This document shows, piece after piece, positions 26,158 to 39,757 of a DNA stretch of 64,000 nt. The stretch spans positions 225,188-289,187 of the forward strand of contig NZ_BMGC01000002.1 of assembly GCF_014639795.1 (NCBI RefSeq), given 5' to 3'. The stretch is from Gordonia jinhuaensis (GTDB lineage: Bacteria > Actinomycetota > Actinomycetes > Mycobacteriales > Mycobacteriaceae). Each line of letters starts with the position of its first letter. Position 1 is the first letter of the stretch. The translations under genes were made by a program, and so were the position numbers. The notes under the pieces are model-generated. The model saw only the letters and a list, made by a program, of their open reading frames with translations, made no database searches and was not told the origin of the DNA.

Positions 26158-27333
26158 GTGACCGACACGACCGTCCTCGCCTACATCCCCAGCCCGTCGC
26201 AGGGGGTCTGGTACCTCGGGCCGCTACCGATCCGCGCATATGCGCTGTTCATCATCGTCGGCATCATCATCGCGGTCTGGTGGGGCGACCGTCGCTGGCG
26301 TGCCCGGGGCGGACGCCCGCAGGAAGTCCTCGACGTCGCGATCTGGGCGGTCCCGTTCGGTCTCGTGGGTGGTCGGCTCTATCACCTGGCCACCGACTGG
26401 CGTACCTACTTCGGCGACGGACCCAAACAGCCCATCGACGCGCTCAAGGTGTGGGACGGCGGGCTCGGCATCTGGGGTGCAGTGCTGCTCGGCGGCGTCG
26501 GCGCCTGGATCGCCACTCGCCGGATGGGCATCAAACTCCCGCCTTTCGCCGACGCGATCGCCCCGCCGATCCTGCTCGCACAGGCCATCGGCCGCCTCGG
26601 CAACTACTTCAACCAGGAGCTCTACGGCCGGGAGACGTCGCTGCCGTGGGGCCTGAAGATCTACGACCGCATCGACAAGTCGGGCAACGTCGATCCCAGT
26701 CTCATCGACGGGCATTCCACCGGGCATGTGGTGGCCATCGTCCAGCCGACTTTCCTCTACGAGCTGATCTGGAACGTGCTGATCGTGATCGCGCTCGTCC
26801 TGCTCGACCGGACCGGCCGAATCGGCCACGGACGACTGTTCGCCCTGTATGTGGCCGGGTACTGTGCCGGGCGGTTCTTCGTCGAGCTCCTGCGCGCCGA
26901 CCACGCCACTCACGTATTCGGCATCCGGATCAACCTGTTCACCGCGGCCATCGTCTTCGCCTGTGCGGTGGTGTACTTCCTGCTCGCGCCACGGGGGCGG
27001 GAGACACGCGACGAGGTCCACCGGCACCCCGAGATCGACCAGGATGCCGCTGCGTACGACAGTGACGGTGACCCTCTCGATGACGACGAGTTCGGGGACG
27101 AGGACTTCGATGACGACGATCGTGGCGACGTGGACCTGAGTGATGAGGACCCCGGTCACGACGATCTCGATCAGGACGATCTCGACGGCGACACCCTGGA
27201 CGGCGAGGACCTGAGCGACGAGGACCTGAGCGACGAGGACCCCGCCGAGGAGGATCTCGACGGTCGTGATCAGGAGCGCCCCGACACCGCTGCGCAGACG
27301 GAATCCGAGGGCGCATCGGGTCGACGCAGCTGA
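26158..27333 (+). CDS. lgt: Prolipoprotein diacylglyceryl transferase with long acidic tail
   Basis: Inner-membrane enzyme that adds diacylglycerol to lipobox cysteines. 391 aa from GTG 26158. The Lgt core of about seven membrane segments includes GGLGIWGAVLLGG and the signature QAIGRLGNYFNQELYG. The last ~95 residues are cytoplasmic-looking, almost all Asp/Glu/Leu/Gly, with repeats such as LSDEDLSDED encoded by short 15-bp units. Such tails occur in some actinobacterial Lgt proteins as I recall; their role is unknown. Confidence 0.94.
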   Translation: MTDTTVLAYIPSPSQGVWYLGPLPIRAYALFIIVGIIIAVWWGDRRWRARGGRPQEVLDVAIWAVPFGLVGGRLYHLATDWRTYFGDGPKQPIDALKVWDGGLGIWGAVLLGGVGAWIATRRMGIKLPPFADAIAPPILLAQAIGRLGNYFNQELYGRETSLPWGLKIYDRIDKSGNVDPSLIDGHSTGHVVAIVQPTFLYELIWNVLIVIALVLLDRTGRIGHGRLFALYVAGYCAGRFFVELLRADHATHVFGIRINLFTAAIVFACAVVYFLLAPRGRETRDEVHRHPEIDQDAAAYDSDGDPLDDDEFGDEDFDDDDRGDVDLSDEDPGHDDLDQDDLDGDTLDGEDLSDEDLSDEDPAEEDLDGRDQERPDTAAQTESEGASGRRS

Positions 27334-27568
27334 TCGACGCGCCGAGCGATCGGTGTGTCCCGCTCGTCAATCGGTGTGACCGACCAGGTCACCGGACAAC
27401 CGTGTGAACTCCGGTGGCCGATGTGTTCGCCGGTGATAGGGTTTGTGATTACTGCGCGTGTAACCGCGCGTTCTTCGCCACGGGCCAGTGACGTCCTGAG
27501 GGTCTGCGTGATCGCTGGTTGTGCGGTTGCACCGTCAGGTGAACCGGCCATTCGTGGGAAGGTCTTCC

Positions 27569-32156
<4,588 letters not shown>

Positions 32157-32164
<8 letters not shown>

Positions 32165-33659
32165 TCCCCGCGGTTTTCTCGAGGTGTCCAAGCAGGAGTC
32201 GCACTACCGACCGGTGCGCAAACGCATCCACGACTGGGATGACGTGTACGTCCATCCGGCGCCGCCGGTGGTCAAGGCCGAGGTGGCCGAACAGGCCCGG
32301 CGGTGCATGGACTGCGGTATCCCGTTCTGTCACTCGGGATCGGCCGGATGTCCGCTGGGCAACCTGATCCCGGAGTGGAACGATCTGGTTCGGCGCGGGC
32401 GCTGGGATGCCGCCAGCGAACGCCTGCATGCGACGAACAACTTCCCGGAGTTCACCGGCAAGATCTGTCCGGCGCCGTGTGAGGCCGCATGCGTGCTGAG
32501 TATCTCCGAGCACACCACCGGCGGCAGCGTCACGATCAAACGTGTCGAGAAGACGATCGCCGAAACGGCTTGGCATGAGGGGTATGTCGACCCGCAGCGG
32601 CCTGCCATCCGGACGGGCAAGTCGGTCGCGGTGGTCGGATCCGGTCCCGCAGGTCTGGCCGTTGCCCAGCAGCTCACCCGAGCCGGTCACGCGGTGGTGG
32701 TCTACGAGCGTGACGACCGACTCGGTGGTCTGCTCCGCTACGGCATCCCCGAGTACAAACTGCAGAAGGCCGACATCGACCGTCGGCTGTCCCAGATGCG
32801 TGCCGAGGGAACCGAATTCGTCACCTCCTGTGATGTCGGGGTCGATCTGACCGTCGAGCAGCTGCGTTCGCGCCATGACGCGGTGGTGCTGGCCATCGGC
32901 GCGATGAAGGCACGCGACAACGTCGTTCCCGGCCGCGAGCTCGGCGGCGTCCACCTGGCGATGGAGCATCTGGTGCCGGCCAATCGCGAATGTGAGGGCG
33001 ACGGACCGTCGCCGCTCACCGCCAAGGGCAAGCATGTGGTGATCATCGGCGGCGGCGACACCGGCGCGGACTGTCTGGGTACCGCACACCGCCAGGGTGC
33101 GGCATCGATCGTGCAGCTCGACTACAACCCCGAACTGCCCTCCGAACGCGACGACGACCGTTCGCCCTGGCCCACGTGGCCGCTGATCATGCGCACCTCG
33201 AGTTCGCATGACGAGGGCGGCGAGCGCAAGTATCAGGTTGCGGTGCAACGGTTCCTCGGCGACGAGGACGGTAACGTCCGCTCGATGGTGCTCGCCGAGG
33301 TCACCGTGACGCGTGACGCAGACGGTCGCCGCGCCATCACCCCGGTGGGCGACGCGTTCGAGATCCCCTGCGAGCTCGCACTGTTCGCCATCGGTTTCGA
33401 AGGTGTCGCCGACGAGCCGTTGCTGTCGGAGCTCGGGGTCGACAAGAACCGGCGCGGGGTCATCGACTGCGGCTCGGACTGGCAGACGTCGGCACCGGGC
33501 GTGTTCGTCTGCGGCGACGCCCACCGCGGCGCCTCACTGGTGGTGTGGGCGATCGCCGAGGGACGGTCCACCGCGCGTGCTGTGGACGCCTACCTCGTCG
33601 GCGACTCCGAACTGCCCTCACCGGTGCGACCGAATTCATTGCCCCTGTCCGTGGTCTGA
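32157..33659 (+). CDS. gltD: Glutamate synthase small subunit
   Basis: NAD(P)H-oxidising FAD subunit passing electrons to GltB. 500 aa from GTG 32157. The N-terminal cysteine-rich domain has [18 protein letters not shown] and CPAPCEAAC for two [4Fe-4S] clusters. FAD fold [13 protein letters not shown] and NADPH fold [13 protein letters not shown] follow; [21 protein letters not shown] is near the end. Confidence 0.96.
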
Positions 33660-33794
33660 CCCCAGATGTGCCGCGACGTCGTGGCACAGATCCCGTCGGG
33701 TCAGGCATCTGCCGGTGGCATGCGTGTCATCCGTCGGTCCCGACACCGGCGCGATGTCGCCGTCCCGGGTCGGCGTCTCGTCGCACAGGGCGGG

Positions 33795-33828
33795 CCGGGC
33801 AGACCGGCGTCACGATGCGTCTGCCCGG
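33795..33828. terminator. Hairpin between gltD and pyk
   Basis: CCGGGCAGAC (33795-33804) and GTCTGCCCGG (33819-33828) form a perfect 10-bp stem with a 14-base loop. It is followed by TTGGTCCGGTGTT rather than a clean T-tract. It lies 135 bp after gltD and 107 bp before pyk, so it probably ends the glt transcript. The rest of the 276-bp gap shows nothing I can name. Confidence 0.55.
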
Positions 33829-33935
33829 TTGGTCCGGTGTTACCGCTCAGTAGCATTCGACATTGCCGGAGAACGTTGGATGACAACATCGTCAGGACGT
33901 GGAGATGGGCACCACACCGGACTAGGCTCGATCGC

Positions 33936-35354
33936 GTGAACCGTCGAACCAAGATCGTGTGCACTCTGGGCCCAGCCACGGAATCCGACGATCTCGTCCT
34001 CGAGTTGGTCAAAAGCGGCATGGATGTCGCGCGACTGAATTTCAGCCACGGATCGCATGCCGACCACAAGGAGATGTACGCCCGCGTCCGCAAGGCGTCC
34101 GACTCCACCGGACGAGCCGTCGGGATCCTCGCTGATCTCCAGGGACCCAAGATCCGCCTCGGAACCTTCAAGGACCACAAGACCTACTGGGCAACCGGTG
34201 AAGAGGTCCGCATCACGGTCGACGACGTGGAAGGTACCCACGACCGGGTGTCGACCACCTACAAGAACCTCGCCGAGGACGCCAAGCCCGACGATCGTCT
34301 GCTCGTCGACGACGGCAAGGTCGGCCTCACCGTCGAGGAGGTCGACGGTAACGACGTCGTCGCCCGCGTGACCGAGGGCGGGGAGGTCTCCGACCACAAG
34401 GGTCTGTCGCTGCCGGGGATGAGTATCTCGGTTCCCGCGCTGTCGGAGAAGGACATCAACGACCTCGAGTTCGCGCTCGGACTCGGTGTGGACCTCGTTG
34501 CACTGTCGTTCGTGCGTTCGCCCTCCGACGTCGAACTCGTGCACGAGGTGATGGATCGGGTCGGGCGCCGGGTGCCGGTGATCGCCAAACTCGAGAAGCC
34601 CGAGGCCGTCGACAATCTCGAGGCGATCGTGCTCGCATTCGACGCGGTGATGGTGGCGCGCGGTGACCTCGGCGTCGAGATGCCGCTCGAGCAGGTGCCG
34701 CTCGTGCAGAAGCGCACCATCCAGATGGCGCGCGAGAACGCCAAGCCGGTGATCGTGGCCACCCAGATGCTCGACTCGATGATCGAGAACTCGAGACCGA
34801 CGCGAGCGGAGGCATCCGATGTCGCCAACGCCGTCCTCGACGGCGCTGACGCGGTGATGCTCTCGGGCGAGACATCGGTCGGCAAACACGTGATGGAAAC
34901 GGTGCGGACGATGAGCCGGATCGTCTCGGCCGCGGAGAACGGCGGCCGCGGCGTCCCACCGCTGAGCCATGTGCCGCGGACCAAGCGGGGCATCATCTCC
35001 TACGCCGCACGCGACATCGGTGAGCGTCTCGACGCCAAGGCGCTCGTCGCGTTCACCCAGTCCGGTGACACCGTGCGCCGGCTCGCGCGGTTGCACAGCT
35101 ACCTGCCGCTGCTCGCGTTCACCCCGCTGCCGGAGGTGCGTAGCCAACTCGCGCTGAGCTGGGGTACCGAGACGTTCATCGTCGAGCAGGTGCGATCTAC
35201 CGACGAGATGATCGCTCAGGTCGATGACGCGTTGACGTCGATCGGCCGGCTCAAGCGCGGCGACCAGATCGTCATCGTGGCCGGTTCGCCGCCGGGAACT
35301 GTGGGCTCCACCAACCTCATCCGGGTGCACCGGCTCGGAGAACAGATCACCTAG
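33936..35354 (+). CDS. pyk: Pyruvate kinase
   Basis: Glycolytic enzyme, 472 aa from GTG 33936 (RRTKIVCTLGPATES at the N-terminus). Conserved blocks: RLNFSHGSHADH, LADLQGPKIRLG, the active-site VIAKLEKPEAVDN, MVARGDLGVEMPLEQVPLVQ, the pyk signature in VATQMLDSMIENSRPTRAEASDVANA, and MLSGETSVGK. Length and domain order are normal. Confidence 0.97.
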   Translation: MNRRTKIVCTLGPATESDDLVLELVKSGMDVARLNFSHGSHADHKEMYARVRKASDSTGRAVGILADLQGPKIRLGTFKDHKTYWATGEEVRITVDDVEGTHDRVSTTYKNLAEDAKPDDRLLVDDGKVGLTVEEVDGNDVVARVTEGGEVSDHKGLSLPGMSISVPALSEKDINDLEFALGLGVDLVALSFVRSPSDVELVHEVMDRVGRRVPVIAKLEKPEAVDNLEAIVLAFDAVMVARGDLGVEMPLEQVPLVQKRTIQMARENAKPVIVATQMLDSMIENSRPTRAEASDVANAVLDGADAVMLSGETSVGKHVMETVRTMSRIVSAAENGGRGVPPLSHVPRTKRGIISYAARDIGERLDAKALVAFTQSGDTVRRLARLHSYLPLLAFTPLPEVRSQLALSWGTETFIVEQVRSTDEMIAQVDDALTSIGRLKRGDQIVIVAGSPPGTVGSTNLIRVHRLGEQIT

Positions 35355-35411
35355 AGCGCTGGGTGGTGGCGTGCCGGCACCGCGGCGGCTGTCACCACGG
35401 TGCGCATCGCA

Positions 35412-35471
35412 CTCGTCGAGGTCTTGCTCGTTGAGGTCGAACTCGTCGAGGTCATGCCCGTCGAGGTCGAG
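35412..35471. repeat. 15-bp tandem repeat between pyk and tesB
   Basis: Four units of CTCGTCGAGGTC plus three variable bases (starting 35412, 35427, 35442 and 35457) with one or two mismatches. Not inside a recognised gene; read on the minus strand it would spell Asp/Leu/Glu-rich sequence. Period and base composition recall the coding repeats in lgt and hisI. Confidence 0.85.
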
Positions 35472-35537
35472 ATGTCGGGATAGGGTGACTCGAGCGGTCC
35501 GCGTCCGGCTGACCGCGGTGAGAAAGGACCCCGACGA

Positions 35538-36434
35538 GTGCCCGACCCCGTGAACACCGAGGTGTCGCCGGATCTCGCGGCACTGCTGGCGATCCTCGAT
35601 CTTCGACAGGTCGGCGACGACGTGTTCGTCGGTGTGCACCCGGAGAAGGTCGGACCGCGGACATTCGGCGGTCAGCTGCTCGCGCAGTCGGTGGTCGCCG
35701 CGGCCCGCACACTCACGAAGGGCACCCCGCCGGTGCATGCGCTGCACGCGCACCTCATCCGGGGCGGGGATGTGAACGCAGACCTCGAATACCGGGTGAC
35801 ACGGCTGCGCGACGGCCGGCCGTTCGCCAACCGTCAGGTCACCGCGGTGCAGAACGACGAGGTGATCTACACGGCGCTCATCGCGTTCCAGCAGCCCTCG
35901 GCCGGACTCGAGCACGGTGTCGACCTGCCCGACGTGCCGGGCCCGGATGCTCTCGAACCGGTGGATGTGCACTTCACCGGGTTCGAGGACGAGATCCCGA
36001 TGTTCATCGATGCGCTGCGCCCCATCCACATGCGGTTCGCCAACGATCCGTCGTGGAAGCTGCGCGAGGCGGGCACCACTCTCGGGCACAACCGCGTGTG
36101 GATGCGCACCGACGGGCCGCTGCCCGACGACACGACCATGCATGTGGCAGCGATGTGTTACGCGTCGGACTCCACGGTTCTCGATTCGATCCTCACCACC
36201 CACGGGTTGTCCTGGGGTGCAGACCGACTCTTCGTCGCCACGGTGAACCACTCCATGTGGTTTCACCGACCGGTGCGCTTCGACGACTGGCTGTTGTACG
36301 CCACCGAGTCGCCGGTCGCGGTGGCCGGGCGAGGCCTGTCGAGCGGCCGATTCTTCGACGCTGAGGGATCGCTCATCGCCACGGTGACCCAGGAGGCGAT
36401 CATCAAACACATGGTCTCGAGGGCAGCGCGCTGA
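35538..36434 (+). CDS. tesB: Acyl-CoA thioesterase II
   Basis: Double-hotdog thioesterase releasing fatty acids from CoA, 298 aa from GTG 35538 with AGAAAGGA ahead. FGGQLLAQSVVAAART and FANRQVTAVQ mark hotdog 1. The active-site residues are expected in CYASDSTVLDSI (Asp) and in SSGRFFDAEGSLIATVTQEAIIK-type sequence split at residue ~275 (Thr, Gln). It follows pyk as in mycobacteria (Rv1617-Rv1618). Confidence 0.94.
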   Translation: MPDPVNTEVSPDLAALLAILDLRQVGDDVFVGVHPEKVGPRTFGGQLLAQSVVAAARTLTKGTPPVHALHAHLIRGGDVNADLEYRVTRLRDGRPFANRQVTAVQNDEVIYTALIAFQQPSAGLEHGVDLPDVPGPDALEPVDVHFTGFEDEIPMFIDALRPIHMRFANDPSWKLREAGTTLGHNRVWMRTDGPLPDDTTMHVAAMCYASDSTVLDSILTTHGLSWGADRLFVATVNHSMWFHRPVRFDDWLLYATESPVAVAGRGLSSGRFFDAEGSLIATVTQEAIIKHMVSRAAR

Positions 36435-36442
36435 CGCCGCCC

Positions 36443-36916
36443 GTGCGTCCGGCGTACTGGCTGCCGCCCGGACCCGACAGGCCACGCCGTACGTGGCAGC
36501 GACGCAGCCGCATTCCGGTGATCGTCGGGGGCACCCTGCTGCTGGCCGTCCTCGCCGCGATCACGATCATCGCGCTGGCCCTCGGCTCGTCGCCGGGACA
36601 TTTCACCGCACGTGGTCGAGTGGTGATCGACTCCAGGTCGGCGCAACTGACCGACGGCGGCGGTTGTGTCGGCAGCGGACGGTTCTCCGCAGTCGTCGGT
36701 GGTGCGGCGCTACGGATCGGCTACGGCGAGCATCCTGATGCCTTCGTGGGGGAGCTGTCCGACGGCGAGGTGGACGGGAACTCGTGCGTGTTCTCGTTCT
36801 CCGTCGACGACGTGACGTCGGGCCACGGGACGTATTCGCTGCAGATCGCCGACGTCGTCGACGAGAAGGTCAGCGAGCATGATCTGCGCTCGGGAATCCG
36901 CCTGACATTGTTCTGA
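36443..36916 (+). CDS. Single-span membrane-anchored protein of unknown function
   Basis: 157 aa from GTG 36443, 8 bp after tesB. A short Arg/Pro-rich cytoplasmic start, one hydrophobic helix (about residues 25-47) and an exported domain with two cysteines (GGGCVGSGRF and NSCVFSF) that could form a disulfide. Secreted-side beta-rich look. No family recognised. Confidence 0.7.
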   Translation: MRPAYWLPPGPDRPRRTWQRRSRIPVIVGGTLLLAVLAAITIIALALGSSPGHFTARGRVVIDSRSAQLTDGGGCVGSGRFSAVVGGAALRIGYGEHPDAFVGELSDGEVDGNSCVFSFSVDDVTSGHGTYSLQIADVVDEKVSEHDLRSGIRLTLF

Positions 36917-36956
36917 CTGCGTCCGCGCGGTGTGAAATCGAGATGAACAACTGTTT

Positions 36957-37000
36957 CATACCCACTCCTTCTGTGGTCGAAGTGTTCATAGGTGGGTATG
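36957..37000. promoter_or_regulatory. Inverted repeat over the HAD gene start
   Basis: CATACCCAC (36957-36965) and GTGGGTATG (36992-37000) are perfect 9-bp inverted arms 26 bases apart. Just upstream, ATGAA and TTCAT flank 36943-36959. The layout suggests an operator for the phn-type cluster that begins here; the RpiR regulator at 41410 is the nearest candidate. Confidence 0.5.
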
Positions 37001-37681
37001 TTGCTCCTCGTGGATGCAGCACCGATTCTTCTCTTCGACTTCGACGGCACGACCTGTCTCGGTGACGATCCAGTGCTTGCCTATGCCCACGAGGTCGAAA
37101 AGCTGCTTCCCGCTGACGAATTCGGTGTGATCGAGACCGAACTGAACGCATTCCTGCGCGGTGATCGCGGATCGGTGTTCCTCGACGGTTACGCCGCAGT
37201 GGCGCAACTGGTCGGCGATCGCTGCTCCCTCGACGATCTGGCGGGCTGCTATCTGCGCAGCCGTGAACAACTGGCGGACGGAGTGCTCGACGTCCACGCT
37301 CCGGCCGGACTGGCCGATCTTCTCGCCGGTACCGATGCGACCGCAGTGCTGGTGACCAACGCTCCCGACATCGGAATCGATTCGGTGCTAGGGCAATTGG
37401 GGCTGGCGCAGGCATTCGACCATGTGGTGACCGATGCCGCCAAACCTGCCGGGATGCGAAAGATGCTCAGCGCGGCCGATATCGGCGAGCGATCCGTCGC
37501 CGCGATCGGCGACATCTGGATCAACGACCTTGCCGTACCACACGAATTCGGTTATTCCACAGCCTATATCGACAGATTCGGGCGAGGCGACGGTGACCCG
37601 ACCTGGCGTGCGGTCACGCCGGAGGCACTGATCGACGAGCTGGCCACCTGGCTCGAGGTATCCACCGGCGAGCAGACCTGA
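36998..37681 (+). CDS. HAD-superfamily phosphatase at the head of the phn cluster
   Basis: 227 aa. HAD motif I ILLFDFDGTTCLGDDP, motif II VLVTNAPD, a motif III lysine in TDAAKPAGM and motif IV GDIWINDLAVPHEFG support a phosphohydrolase with a small helical cap (residues ~25-95). It does not show the PhnX-type N-terminus, so phosphonoacetaldehyde hydrolase is not supported. The start is uncertain (GTG 36992, ATG 36998 or GTG 37010). It lies 65 bp ahead of phnD on the same strand, so it may remove phosphate from an imported compound. Confidence 0.8.
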   Translation: MLLLVDAAPILLFDFDGTTCLGDDPVLAYAHEVEKLLPADEFGVIETELNAFLRGDRGSVFLDGYAAVAQLVGDRCSLDDLAGCYLRSREQLADGVLDVHAPAGLADLLAGTDATAVLVTNAPDIGIDSVLGQLGLAQAFDHVVTDAAKPAGMRKMLSAADIGERSVAAIGDIWINDLAVPHEFGYSTAYIDRFGRGDGDPTWRAVTPEALIDELATWLEVSTGEQT

Positions 37682-37746
37682 CCGGGCGGCCCGGCCGCCG
37701 CGAGACCGATACACGCCACATGCACTGCCAGATGAGGGGAAACACA

Positions 37747-38865
37747 GTGAAGACCCAGAAGATGACATCACAGGACACGACAGCACGAACCCCGACAGCA
37801 CGGGGCGGCTCGGCACGAGCAGACATCGCGAGAAGGTGGGCGCACCGAGGCTGCCGCATGCGTGTGGTGCCCGCCGTCACCGCTGTGGTGCTGGCTGCCG
37901 CGCTCATGTCGGCCTGTGGCGCACACGACGATTCGAGTTCGGCGGCCGGATCGAGTGCGGCCGGGCCCTGCACCGGCAAGTCGGATCCCAACGCCGCGGC
38001 CCCCAAGGAACTCACGCTGGCGCTGGTGCCGTCGGGAGATGCGAACAAGCTGGTCGAGACGGTCAAGCCGCTGGAGAAGGCGCTCACCGAACGGCTCGGC
38101 ATTCCCGTCAGGGGTGTGATCACCCAGGACTATCAGGCCGCTGTCGAGGCCATCGGTGCGAACAAGGCGCAGATCGGCCTGCTGCCGCCGTTGCAGATGG
38201 TGCAGGCGTGTGAGCGCTACGGCGCGGTGCCGTCGTTGCAGTCGGTGCGCAAGGGCAAGACGACCTACCCCGCACAGTTCTTCACCAACGACCCGTCCAA
38301 GTACTGCGCCGACACACCGAAACCCGATGCCGACGGATATCTGTTCTGCAACAACACCGCCTCGGGTGACGGGCCCGCAGGTCTCGACGAGATCGGCAAG
38401 ATCAAGAACTCCAAAGTGGTGATGCTCGAGTCGGCGTCGTCTGCGGGATACGTGTTCCCCACCGCTGCGCTGAAGACCGCCGGCGTCAACGTGAAGACCG
38501 ACGACGACCTCACACAGGTGGGCTCGCATCCGGCGTCGGTCCTGGCCGTTCTCAAGGGCGACGATCAGGTGGGTGTGTCCTACTGGGACGCACGCCAGTC
38601 AGTGGCCACCGATCAGCCCGACGTCAAATCCAAGGTGGTGGTGTTCGCGCTCACCAAGGAGATCCCCAACGACGGGGTGTCGGTGTCGGCGGGGTTGTCC
38701 TCGCAGTGGCAGGACAAGATCAAGCAGGCCTTGCTGGACTACGCGGGGACGAGCGAGGGTGTGAAGTCCCTCGACGCGATCTATCAGATCACCGGTCTGC
38801 GCCCGGCCGACGCGACCGCCCTCCAGGCGGCCAAGGCCGAGGCCGACTCGATCGGTGCATCCTAG
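37747..38865 (+). CDS. phnD: Phosphonate-type ABC transporter substrate-binding lipoprotein
   Basis: PhnD-family periplasmic-type binding protein, 372 aa. The GTG at 37747 has a good GAGGGG site; ATG 37858 would give a shorter leader. The hydrophobic stretch VVPAVTAVVLAAALMSAC ends in a lipobox cysteine, so it is a lipoprotein. The mature protein has LTLALVPSGDANKL, LPPLQMVQACERYG and SSAGYVFPTAALKTAGV, typical of the family. Ligand could be phosphonate, phosphite or another phosphorus oxyanion ester. Confidence 0.88.
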   Translation: MKTQKMTSQDTTARTPTARGGSARADIARRWAHRGCRMRVVPAVTAVVLAAALMSACGAHDDSSSAAGSSAAGPCTGKSDPNAAAPKELTLALVPSGDANKLVETVKPLEKALTERLGIPVRGVITQDYQAAVEAIGANKAQIGLLPPLQMVQACERYGAVPSLQSVRKGKTTYPAQFFTNDPSKYCADTPKPDADGYLFCNNTASGDGPAGLDEIGKIKNSKVVMLESASSAGYVFPTAALKTAGVNVKTDDDLTQVGSHPASVLAVLKGDDQVGVSYWDARQSVATDQPDVKSKVVVFALTKEIPNDGVSVSAGLSSQWQDKIKQALLDYAGTSEGVKSLDAIYQITGLRPADATALQAAKAEADSIGAS

Positions 38866-38920
38866 ACATCGCGACCGGCGGCATCGACCGACGGCGTTCC
38901 AGCTGTGAAGGGGTAGCGGC

Positions 38921-39757
38921 ATGACGGCACAGGATCAGGCCGGACAGGTCACGCACGGTGAACCGGCGACGGTGCCGGTCGACATCGAACTCGAGGATGT
39001 CCACGTGACCTATCGCAACGGGCATCATGCCCTGCGCGGAGTGTCGCTGAGCATCCCGGCGGGGGAGATGGTCGCGGTGGTGGGACTGTCCGGTGCCGGC
39101 AAGTCGACCCTCATCCGGGTGATCAACGGGCTCGTCCCGATCACCTCGGGCAGCGTGCGGGTCGGGGGCAGGCGGGTGGAGGCTCTGCACGGGCGTGCCC
39201 TGCGCGACCTGCGTTCGGAGATCGGCATGATCTTCCAGGGGTTCAACCTGACCGGGCGCACCTCGGTCATCAACAACGTGCTGGTGGGCCGCGTGCACAG
39301 CGCACCCACGTGGCGCACCATGACCGGCGCGTATTCCGCCGACGACGTCGAGATAGCGATGCAGTGTCTCGAGCGCGTCGACATCGTGGAAAAGGCCTAT
39401 CAACGGGCCTCGACGCTCTCGGGCGGTCAGCAGCAGCGGGTGGCCATCGCCCGTGCCCTCGCGCAGCGACCGAAGGTGATGCTCGCTGACGAGCCGGTCG
39501 CGTCGCTCGACCCGCCCACCTCCCATGTGGTGATGCGCGATCTGCGCAGGATCAACACCGAGCTGGGATTGACGGTGATGGTGAACCTGCACTTCCTCGA
39601 CCTCGCGCGGATGTACGGCCGGCGACTGGTCGGGCTGCGTGAGGGGCAGATCGTGTTCGACGGGGTCGGCGCCGATGCCGACGAGGAGGTGTTCGAACGG
39701 ATCTACGGGCGCTCGCTGACCGGCGAGGACGTGATGGACGCGAGGGCGTCGCTGTGA
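38921..39757 (+). CDS. phnC: Phosphonate-type ABC transporter ATP-binding protein
   Basis: 278 aa. Walker A GLSGAGKST, signature LSGGQQQRVAIARAL, Walker B VMLADEPVASLDP, H-loop region in MVNLHFLDLARMYG. The linear order phnD-phnC-phnE-phnE and the overlap with phnE (GTGA) place it in one importer. Confidence 0.93.
   Translation: MTAQDQAGQVTHGEPATVPVDIELEDVHVTYRNGHHALRGVSLSIPAGEMVAVVGLSGAGKSTLIRVINGLVPITSGSVRVGGRRVEALHGRALRDLRSEIGMIFQGFNLTGRTSVINNVLVGRVHSAPTWRTMTGAYSADDVEIAMQCLERVDIVEKAYQRASTLSGGQQQRVAIARALAQRPKVMLADEPVASLDPPTSHVVMRDLRRINTELGLTVMVNLHFLDLARMYGRRLVGLREGQIVFDGVGADADEEVFERIYGRSLTGEDVMDARASL

Noticed and set aside
27334..27568. GlnR-type nitrogen operator before gltB
   Set aside because: GTAAC and similar words occur but not with the spacing of a GlnR box; nothing solid to annotate.
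33840..36485. An 881-codon open frame antisense to pyk and tesB
   Set aside because: Both sense genes are unambiguous; the antisense frame is low-complexity shadow sequence.
36998..37681. HAD protein as phosphonoacetaldehyde hydrolase (PhnX)
   Set aside because: The N-terminus is a plain DFDGT motif and lacks PhnX-type sequence, so context alone is not enough.
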